The position numbers and the translations under genes were made by a program. Under the pieces are notes generated by a model. The model was not told the origin of the DNA. It searched no databases and saw only the letters and a list, made by a program, of their open reading frames with translations. From the NCBI GenBank assembly GCA_021778875.1, contig JAJYBT010000011.1:1-14005 (forward strand): a stretch of 14,005 nt of DNA. The letters are read 5' to 3'. Positions within the stretch are counted from its first letter, which is position 1, and each line of letters begins with the position of its first letter. This stretch comes from Acidobacteriota bacterium (GTDB taxonomy: Bacteria; Acidobacteriota; Terriglobia; Terriglobales; Acidobacteriaceae). Positions 6,909 to 12,524 of this stretch are shown here, piece by piece.

Positions 6909-6962
6909 CACGAGGCGGTTGACGAAGACCTCCCTGTGCGGCGTGAAGGAGATCGAAGCCAG

Positions 6963-7436
6963 ATGAGCTTCTTCAAGGATGCAGGACATCTTTTCCGCTT
7001 TGTCGGAATCTTTGTTCTGCTGTTCATTATTTTTCTCGTGGCGCGAGGCTACGTTGTTCCCAAAAGCTTCGGCAAGTACGGGCACTACCGCGCAGCGTCC
7101 ATCGACGAAATTGCCGCGCATCCTCTTCACTTTGCCGGCCATCAGGCATGCGAAACATGCCACGTGGATGTGCAGGACGTGAAGAAGAATGGCAAGCATG
7201 CGCATGTAAACTGCGAAGCCTGCCACGGGCCGCTCGCGCAACATGCCGACGATCCGGCCAGCGTCACGCCCAAAAAGCCAGACACGGCAACCCTCTGTGT
7301 GCGCTGTCACGCAGCCAGCGCAGCGCGGCCCAAAGACTTTCCGCAGGTGCAGGCCGAGGAGCACTCGACCGGGCTGCCCTGCGAAACCTGCCACCAGCCG
7401 CACAGCCCGGCGATTCCCGCGGGAGGCGCGAAATGA
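6963..7436 (+). CDS. membrane-anchored tetrahaem cytochrome c
   Basis: Periplasmic electron carrier held to the inner membrane by an N-terminal helix (about residues 11-29, FRFVGIFVLLFIIFLVARG). The ATG at 6963 is preferred over a GTG at 6936 because AAGGAG (6946-6951) is correctly spaced only for it; the protein is then 157 aa. Four CXXCH haem sites are present: CETCH (63-67), CEACH (84-88), CVRCH (112-116) and CETCH (140-144). Extra histidines (57, 60, 79, 81, 94, 134, 147) can supply distal ligands for bis-His haems. Its stop overlaps the start of the iron-sulfur gene (ATGA), so the two are translationally coupled. Size and gene order recall NrfB-like donors and the tetrahaem subunit of the Geobacter Cbc4-type complex; the exact family is uncertain. 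It probably passes electrons between the FeS/NrfD pair and a periplasmic partner. Confidence 0.92.
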   Translation: MSFFKDAGHLFRFVGIFVLLFIIFLVARGYVVPKSFGKYGHYRAASIDEIAAHPLHFAGHQACETCHVDVQDVKKNGKHAHVNCEACHGPLAQHADDPASVTPKKPDTATLCVRCHAASAARPKDFPQVQAEEHSTGLPCETCHQPHSPAIPAGGAK

Positions 7437-8167
7437 AGATCACACGGCGTCAGATGCTCATCCTCCTGCCGGCGGCGGCCATTGCCTGGGAGCACGTGCT
7501 GGCGGGAACGCCAGAGGCCGCGCCCAACTACACCATGTCAGAGCACTGGTGGAGCATGCTCATCGACATCCCCAAGTGCATTGGCTGCGGCAACTGCGTG
7601 CGCGCCTGTCAGGAAGAGAACGAAGTGCCCGATGGCTTCTTCCGCACCTGGGTCGAGCGCTATCACGTCGAGGACGAGAACATGACCAACCCGACGGTCA
7701 TCTCGCCCGACGGCGGCAAGGAAGGCTTTCCGCCCGTCGCCAAAGAGGATGAGGGCAAATACTTCTTCGTTCCCAAGCTCTGCAATCACTGTGTGGACTC
7801 GCCCTGCACGCAGGTCTGTCCCGTGGGCGCAACATTCGTCACCCCCGATGGCGTGGTGCTGGTGGATCAGAAGTACTGCCTTGGATGCGCATACTGTGTG
7901 CAGGCCTGCCCGTATGGCTGCCGCTACATCCATCCGCAGAAGGAAGTCGCGGATAAATGCACGCTCTGTTACCACCGGATTACCAAGGGTCTCACGACCG
8001 CGTGCTGCGAGGCGTGCCCCACCGGAGCGCGACAACTGGTGGACCTGAAGAACCCCAATGACCCCATCCACGAGTTCCTCAGAACTCACGCCGTGCAGAT
8101 TCTGAAGCCGCAAATGGCCACCGGCGCGAAGGTGTACTACAACGGGCTCGATGGATCGGTGCGATAA
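7433..8167 (+). CDS. Tat-exported 4x[4Fe-4S] ferredoxin-like subunit (NrfC/HybA/TtrB family)
   Basis: Periplasmic electron-transfer subunit of 244 aa. The N-terminus MKITRRQMLILLPAAAIAW is a twin-arginine signal, so the protein is probably folded with its clusters before export. Four Cys groups are visible: C49-C52-C55-C59 (CIGCGNCVRAC), C117-C120-C125-C129 (CNHCVDSPCTQVCP), C149-C152-C155-C159 (CLGCAYCVQACP) and C176-C179-C191/192-C195 (CTLCYHR...CCEACP), i.e. sixteen ligands for four [4Fe-4S] clusters, as in DmsB/NrfC/HybA proteins. The start at 7433 overlaps the cytochrome stop by 4 bases; the frame is open upstream but only as an out-of-frame reading of the cytochrome gene. It should link the tetrahaem cytochrome to the NrfD-type membrane subunit encoded next. 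Confidence 0.94.
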   Translation: MKITRRQMLILLPAAAIAWEHVLAGTPEAAPNYTMSEHWWSMLIDIPKCIGCGNCVRACQEENEVPDGFFRTWVERYHVEDENMTNPTVISPDGGKEGFPPVAKEDEGKYFFVPKLCNHCVDSPCTQVCPVGATFVTPDGVVLVDQKYCLGCAYCVQACPYGCRYIHPQKEVADKCTLCYHRITKGLTTACCEACPTGARQLVDLKNPNDPIHEFLRTHAVQILKPQMATGAKVYYNGLDGSVR

Positions 8168-8184
8168 GGAGACCGGGGAGCGCT

Positions 8185-9363
8185 ATGAGCGGTGTTGAAG
8201 GTTACATGTATCCGAACGAGGTGACGCTCTACTGGAGCGTGCTGATCGTTCTCTATCCGTACATCACGGGGCTGGTCGCCGGCGCGTTCATTCTGGCTTC
8301 GCTGGAGCGCGTGTTCAACGTGACCGCTGTCAAGCCCACCTACAGGCTGGCGCTGCTCACGGCGCTCGCCTTCCTGATTGTGGCGCCGCTCCCGCTGCAG
8401 TTCCACCTGGGGCATCCCTGGCGCTCGCCCGAGATGTACTTCACGCCCCACAGCACCTCGGCCATGGCCATGTTCGGCTATGTGTACCTCTGGTATCTGA
8501 TGGCCGTGCTCACGTTTGAGATCTGGCTCGACTACCGCCGCGATATCGTCCTGATGTCGCAGAGGTCAAAAGGGCTGATGCGCGTCATCTACAAGATCAT
8601 GACGCTGGGTTCGAGCAACATCAGCCCGCGCGCGCTGCACATCGACGAGCGCGTCAGTTGGCTCGTCACGGTGGTCGGCATCCCGTCGGCGTTTCTGCTT
8701 CACGGCTACGTCGGATTCATCTTTGGGTCCATCAAGGCCAACCCCTGGTGGTCCTCTCCGCTCATGCCCGTGGTCTTCATCTTTTCCGCCATGGTTTCCG
8801 GCATCGCGTGCGTGATGCTGCTCTACATGGCCGTGACCAAACTGCGCGGCAAAATAATCGATATGAAGTGCGTGGACACCATCGCAATGTACCTCTTCTA
8901 CACCTTCATCATCGACTTCAGCCTGGAAATGCTGGACCTGATTCACCGCATCTACGAAGCAGATGAGTCCTTCCGCAGCCTGGACTTCATGGTCCACACC
9001 AAACTCTTCTTCTCGCAGATCATTGTCCAGATACTTCTCGGCACCGTGACGCCGCTGCTCCTGCTTGCGATAACGCAGGTCATCAAGCTGCCAGAGATCG
9101 TGCGCAAGCGCATGTACACGGTCGCCGGCGCGCTCACGCTCATCGGCATCTTTGCCATGCGGTGGAATGTCGTCATCGGCGGCCAGTTGTTCTCGAAGAG
9201 CTTCCTCGGCTACACGACCTACAAGATGGCCCTGGTGACGAAGGAGGGCTTGCTGGTCGCGATCGGGCTCACGCTGCTTCCGCTGGCCATTCTCTGGGTG
9301 CTGGTCAAGCTGCTGCCTCCGTGGACCGATGAACACGCGCCGGAAGGCGTCGCCGCGGATTAG
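8185..9363 (+). CDS. NrfD/HybB-type polytopic membrane subunit (quinone-interacting)
   Basis: Integral membrane protein of 392 aa with about ten hydrophobic helices, the same length as I recall for E. coli HybB. Family marks are the first-helix region YPYITGLVAGAFILASLERV, the loop QFHLGHPWRSPEMYFTP after the third helix, and the late motif MRWNVVIGGQLFSKSF, which matches the conserved RxNVVxGGQ-type segment of NrfD/PsrC proteins. Such subunits exchange electrons between the quinone pool and a periplasmic FeS subunit and lack haem. It starts 17 bases after the FeS gene with GGGGAG (8175-8180) 4 bases before the ATG. With the two upstream genes it forms a complete cytochrome-FeS-membrane trio, but no molybdopterin, NrfA or hydrogenase catalytic gene is next to it. 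Whether it oxidises menaquinol or reduces quinone cannot be told from sequence. Confidence 0.92.
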   Translation: MSGVEGYMYPNEVTLYWSVLIVLYPYITGLVAGAFILASLERVFNVTAVKPTYRLALLTALAFLIVAPLPLQFHLGHPWRSPEMYFTPHSTSAMAMFGYVYLWYLMAVLTFEIWLDYRRDIVLMSQRSKGLMRVIYKIMTLGSSNISPRALHIDERVSWLVTVVGIPSAFLLHGYVGFIFGSIKANPWWSSPLMPVVFIFSAMVSGIACVMLLYMAVTKLRGKIIDMKCVDTIAMYLFYTFIIDFSLEMLDLIHRIYEADESFRSLDFMVHTKLFFSQIIVQILLGTVTPLLLLAITQVIKLPEIVRKRMYTVAGALTLIGIFAMRWNVVIGGQLFSKSFLGYTTYKMALVTKEGLLVAIGLTLLPLAILWVLVKLLPPWTDEHAPEGVAAD

Positions 9364-9373
9364 TACTCCGGGT

Positions 9374-9393
9374 GCAGGCATTGGACTGCCTGC
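9374..9393 (+). other. hairpin between nrfD-like gene and the next membrane protein
   Basis: GCAGGCA (9374-9380) and TGCCTGC (9387-9393) are exact reverse complements around TTGGAC. The hairpin fills most of the 42-base gap and ends 12 bases before the ATG at 9406. There is no T run, so it is not a standard terminator. It may trim, stabilise or attenuate the transcript, lowering expression of the downstream gene. Confidence 0.5.
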
Positions 9394-9405
9394 CGGGTGA
9401 AAACC

Positions 9406-11082
9406 ATGAACGACCTTCCCGAGCAGATGGATTCGCTCGCCCATCGCGTGGATGAGTTGGAGAGGCGCGTCGAAAGGCTCGAGCATCCGGCCGAGGCCCT
9501 CGTGGCTTCTGCCGCGCAGCCAGTGCCTGCGCCGGTGGCTCAACCCTCCGCAATCGAAAAAGCAGGCGGCCTGTTCCCCGTGCTGGGCAGGGCAATGCTC
9601 GGCATCGCCGGGGCGTACGTCCTACGCGCCGTCATGGAGTCCGGCTCGCTGCCCAAGCTGGCGGTCGCGGCGGTCGCCGTTGCCTATGCGGTCGCATGGC
9701 TTGTCTGGGCCACCAGGGCCGCGCGGTTTGCAGGCGCTGTCTACGCCGGCACCTCGGCGCTGATCCTCGGCCCGATGCTGTGGGAGCTTACGTTGCGCTT
9801 CAGCCTTCTGCCGCCGGCAGCAGCAGCAGGCGTCCTTGCCGGCTTCGTGCTGACGGCAACCGCACTCGAGTGGCGGCGCACGCGGGGACCGGCCTACTGG
9901 GTGGCCTATTGCGCAGCCGCCGTCATGGCGCTCCTGCTTTCCATTGCAACGCATGTGATGCTGCCGTTTATTGCAGCCCTCCTGCTCATGCTGGTCCTGT
10001 GCGAGTACTGCACGGCGCTCGGCCACGGAAGCACCATCCGTCTGCTCGTCGCGGGCATCGCCGACTTCGCGATCTGGATGATGATCTTCATGTACAGCGG
10101 GCCTGAAAACGCGCGCGCGGACTACCCTCCGCTGCAGCCCGCGGCCCTGCTGGCGCCTGCCTGTCTGCTGTTCGCAATCAACGCGGCCAGCGTCGCCGCC
10201 GCAACCATCCAGTTGCGCCGGACGATCAGCGTGTTTGAAACGCTTCAGGCAATCGTCGCCTTTCTGCTGGCAGTCTCCAGCGTGCTTTTCTTTCAGCCCA
10301 CACATGCCTCGCTGCTTCTCGGCGTTGGCTGTCTCGTGCTGGCCGGCGCCACCTATGCCGCGTCCTTCGCGCGCTTTCGCCAGGCCGCGGAAAGGCGCAA
10401 CTTCCGCGTCTTCATGGCATGGAGCGCAGCCTTGCTGCTGGCGGGCGCGTTCTGGACCCTGCCTGCCGGGTGGGCGGCCGCCGGCCTCGGGCTGGCTGCG
10501 CTGCTCTCCGTGGCGGCCGGCGTATGGCTGCAGTGCGTCCCTCTCGATCTGCACGGCGTCGTCTATCTCACCGCAGGCGCAATCGTTGCAGGCCTCCCGG
10601 GGTTTGTGGCCGATGCGCTCACCGGGCCATCGCCGCCCCGGCCGGTGTGGGCCATCTTTGCCGTCGCCGCCTCCGCCGTGCTCTGCTATGCGGTTGGCCG
10701 GGAGCGCGTGGGAGAAGCCTGGCAGCAGCAGCTTCTGCACTTTGTTCCCGCCTTTCTCGCCTCCTGCGCCGTGGCCGCGCTACTGGTGGAAGGACTGCTG
10801 CGCCTGGTCGCGCTCTTCATCACGCCCGTCCTCTTCCACCTGGCATTCATCCGCACGCTCACCGTGTGCTCCGTGGCTCTGGCCCTGGCCTTTGGCGGGC
10901 GTGTCCTTGAACGCCTGGAGATGACCCGCATCGCCTACGCAGCAGTCGCGTTCATGGCGGTCAAGCTCATCTTCGAGGACCTGCGCGAAGGCCGCATGGA
11001 CTTCATCGCCCTCTCCATCTTCCTGTTTGCCGTAACGCTCATCGCCGTTCCGCGGCTGGGGCGGATGGGGCACAAAACCTAG
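9406..11082 (+). CDS. polytopic membrane protein with N-terminal coiled coil, DUF2339-like
   Basis: 558 aa from the ATG at 9406; a GTG at 9397 is in frame but no clear ribosome-binding site separates the two. Residues about 6-30 form a short acidic-basic coiled coil (LAHRVDELERRVERLEH), then comes a Pro/Ala-rich linker (about 33-50). The rest is a chain of roughly 14-16 hydrophobic helices with short loops, such as LGRAMLGIAGAYVLRAV and ALLLSIATHVMLPFIAALLLML. There are no CXXCH or Cys-cluster motifs and no catalytic motif I can identify. Coiled coil plus many helices is the plan of DUF2339 membrane proteins, which are usually longer, so this may be a shorter relative. It lies 42 bases after the nrfD-like gene in the same direction and may be cotranscribed, though a link to electron transfer is unproven. 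The function is unknown. Confidence 0.85.
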   Translation: MNDLPEQMDSLAHRVDELERRVERLEHPAEALVASAAQPVPAPVAQPSAIEKAGGLFPVLGRAMLGIAGAYVLRAVMESGSLPKLAVAAVAVAYAVAWLVWATRAARFAGAVYAGTSALILGPMLWELTLRFSLLPPAAAAGVLAGFVLTATALEWRRTRGPAYWVAYCAAAVMALLLSIATHVMLPFIAALLLMLVLCEYCTALGHGSTIRLLVAGIADFAIWMMIFMYSGPENARADYPPLQPAALLAPACLLFAINAASVAAATIQLRRTISVFETLQAIVAFLLAVSSVLFFQPTHASLLLGVGCLVLAGATYAASFARFRQAAERRNFRVFMAWSAALLLAGAFWTLPAGWAAAGLGLAALLSVAAGVWLQCVPLDLHGVVYLTAGAIVAGLPGFVADALTGPSPPRPVWAIFAVAASAVLCYAVGRERVGEAWQQQLLHFVPAFLASCAVAALLVEGLLRLVALFITPVLFHLAFIRTLTVCSVALALAFGGRVLERLEMTRIAYAAVAFMAVKLIFEDLREGRMDFIALSIFLFAVTLIAVPRLGRMGHKT

Positions 11083-11142
11083 GGCATGCGGCGGTCTCAA
11101 GGTGAGGGCCGCGCCCGTGTAAAAGGTTCAGACAGGTACTAG

Positions 11143-11248
11143 AGAAACTCCCGGTTTCTGCCGACATGCTCTTTGTGGGATATCCCTCTGGACGCGGCGG
11201 CGATCGCTTCGCCCGGAGCGGGAGGCCGTGGGCAAAGCGTTCCCGCTC
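11143..11248 (+). promoter_or_regulatory. structured leader upstream of the HDOD gene
   Basis: The 193-base gap before the HDOD start holds several perfect short hairpins. AGAAAC (11143-11148) pairs with GTTTCT (11154-11159). GGGATATCCC (11177-11186) is self-complementary. GGCGA pairs with TCGCC around TCGCT (about 11199-11213). GAGCGGGA (11216-11223) pairs with TCCCGCTC (11241-11248) just before the AAAGGAG. Together they could form a regulatory 5' UTR. It does not match the c-di-GMP riboswitch consensus I know. Confidence 0.4.
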
Positions 11249-11275
11249 AGAGAGCTCAGACGAAAAGGAGCCGCC

Positions 11276-12133
11276 GTGGAGTGCGGACAGCAAATCAACC
11301 AGACGAGCAGGCTGCCGTGGACGCATCTGCGCCTGCCGCCGTTTTCCCAGGTCGCGCTGCGGGTGCTGCAGTTGGCCAGCAATGAAAGCGTGCAGCTCCA
11401 CCAGTTGAGCGAGCTCATCTCGTCGGACCCGGCATTTGCCAGCGAGGTCCTCACGATTGTCAATTCACTTGCGTATGCGCCCCGCTTTCCCATCAGCAGC
11501 ATTCTGCAGGCCATTGCGGTCATGGGCGCCAATCATCTGCAGGGCCTTTGCCTCACCGTCGGCGTCAGGAGCTACCTGGGGCATTCCCTTAGCTGGCCAT
11601 CGATGCGGGCACTGTGGCGTCACAACCTGGCCTGCGCAACCGTTGCCGAGCAGTTGGCCTCCACCGGGTTTCTGGACCATGACATCGCATTCACCTGCGG
11701 CGTGATGCACGATATCGGACGCCTGGCCCTCGCGGTCGTGCAGCCCGTCGAATATGCCGAACTGCTCGCCACGCATGCCGGCCCCCCGGAGAGCATCCTG
11801 GAACGTGAGCGCGAAACGCTCGGCCAGGATCACTGCGAAATGGGAAGGCGACTCGTGGCGGACTGGAAGCTGCCCGAGGAATTCGAGCCGATTGTGGCCG
11901 ACCATCATGCACCGCACAAGCCGGACGCGCCCTGGGACATGGCGGATCTGATTCACGTCAGTTGCCGCATGGCCGATGCGGCAGGCTTTGCCGCATTCCC
12001 CGGCTGCCAGTCCGTCCCCTTTGCCCGGCTCGTCCAGGAGCTTCCCGTTCGCGAGCGCGGTCTGTTCTATCCCGACATCGAGACACTGGCCGCAGAAATC
12101 TCAAGAAAAATCAACGCCATCGAAGCGCTCTAA
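11276..12133 (+). CDS. HDOD-domain signalling protein
   Basis: Single-domain HDOD protein of 285 aa, cytoplasmic. The start is GTG at 11276, chosen because AAAGGAG (11264-11270) lies 5 bases upstream; an earlier GTG at 11228 would add 16 residues from the leader. The HDOD fold covers about residues 20-225: the entry LPPFSQVALRVLQLAS, the Asp/Pro turn SSDPAFASEVLTIVNS and the helix pair ILQAIAVMGANHLQGL are characteristic. Several HD-type metal ligands are retained: His116 (RHNLA), His145-Asp146 (MHDIGRL), His186 (QDHCEMG) and His210-His211 (VADHHAP), so phosphohydrolase activity is not excluded although most HDOD proteins are thought to be non-catalytic. Such proteins act in signal transduction, often linked to cyclic-di-GMP or chemotaxis-type circuits. 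It is not fused to an EAL or kinase domain and has no signalling neighbour here. It follows a structured leader and ends in a hairpin. Confidence 0.9.
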   Translation: MECGQQINQTSRLPWTHLRLPPFSQVALRVLQLASNESVQLHQLSELISSDPAFASEVLTIVNSLAYAPRFPISSILQAIAVMGANHLQGLCLTVGVRSYLGHSLSWPSMRALWRHNLACATVAEQLASTGFLDHDIAFTCGVMHDIGRLALAVVQPVEYAELLATHAGPPESILERERETLGQDHCEMGRRLVADWKLPEEFEPIVADHHAPHKPDAPWDMADLIHVSCRMADAAGFAAFPGCQSVPFARLVQELPVRERGLFYPDIETLAAEISRKINAIEAL

Positions 12134-12135
12134 TC

Positions 12136-12164
12136 GCCGCCCGTCCCCCTCTGGCCCGGGCGGC
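12136..12164 (+). terminator. hairpin after the HDOD gene
   Basis: GCCGCCCG (12136-12143) and CGGGCGGC (12157-12164) are exact reverse complements around a 13-base pyrimidine-rich loop, starting 2 bases after the HDOD stop. It is followed only by CTTCTGCGCTT, so the T tract is weak. Probable terminator or 3'-end hairpin. Confidence 0.6.
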
Positions 12165-12211
12165 CTTCTGCGCTTAGCCCCAGGGGCGCAGGCCGCCAGA
12201 TGGCTTGACCG

Positions 12212-12313
12212 GTACCCTGGCCCGCCACAGCCAGCAACTTCGGCCATATCACCTCCACCACCTCGGGCAGCCTGCCCCGCCAGGTGCAGATCGGCGGACG
12301 CACCGTCTTCTGG
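12212..12313 (+). pseudogene. decayed 3' end of a TonB-dependent receptor gene
   Basis: One frame (codons in phase with AAC at 12236) reads NFGHITSTTSG followed by PRQVQIGGRTVFW. This matches the closing strands of the large TonB-dependent receptors of acidobacteria, which typically end 'NFG.ITST......RQ.Q.G.R..F'. There is a stop upstream at 12206-12208, no start codon, and the frame runs past the expected terminal aromatic without an immediate stop. The rest of the receptor gene is absent. It looks like the leftover of a deletion that joined this receptor tail to the HDOD region. The identification rests on about 25 residues and on memory of the family. Confidence 0.5.
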
Positions 12314-12361
12314 TTGCCGCCCCCAGCACGCACGGTGGGGAGCAGATTTCTGCTTCACACC

Positions 12362-12390
12362 GTGACTGTCACAATTCCAGGAAGTAAAAT
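12362..12390 (+). promoter_or_regulatory. sigma70-type promoter with overlapping palindrome, before the GH28 gene
   Basis: GTGACT (12362-12367, 4 of 6 matches to TTGACA) and TAAAAT (12385-12390, 5 of 6 matches to TATAAT) are separated by exactly 17 bases. The -35 box lies inside a palindrome, GTGAC-T-GTCAC (12362-12372), which could be an operator. Transcription would begin near 12397, leaving a leader of about 128 bases that starts in a 7-bp hairpin, ATGCCCG (12395-12401) with CGGGCAT (12412-12418). Confidence 0.45.
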
Positions 12391-12524
12391 GCTGATGCCC
12401 GCACAGTGCCACGGGCATGTGCCATGAAAGCGGGTGGTTTCTCCGGCGCTTTGCGCGCAGGGATGCACGGCTGCCTTCCGTCGGCTGCAACAAAGACACA
12501 CATAAGCTCGCAAAGGATGGATCC

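Larger units (their letters stand above)
6718..6962. promoter_or_regulatory. control region of the cytochrome/FeS/NrfD cluster
   Basis: This 245-base gap separates the phosphatase gene from the redox cluster. It holds a GC-rich self-complementary patch (about 6797-6809), a perfect 9+9 palindrome (6826-6847) and an FNR-type core (6897-6908). It ends with the ribosome-binding site AAGGAG (6946-6951). No terminator with a T run is seen after the phosphatase gene and no strong sigma70 -35/-10 pair stands out, which would suit a promoter needing an activator. Confidence 0.5.

Noticed and set aside
7148..7432. Longer N-terminus for the iron-sulfur protein
   Set aside because: The frame is open upstream only because it crosses the cytochrome gene in another phase; the twin-arginine signal begins exactly at the ATG at 7433.
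9622..10740. Long minus-strand open frame (372 aa) opposite the polytopic membrane protein
   Set aside because: Composition is rich in Arg, Gly, Gln and His with no domain pattern; it is the typical shadow of a GC-rich hydrophobic gene, and the plus-strand frame gives a coherent membrane protein.
11143..11270. c-di-GMP riboswitch before the HDOD gene
   Set aside because: A GGGCAAAG string is present, but the conserved GGACGCAAAGCC-type core and paired arms of the c-di-GMP-I aptamer are absent.
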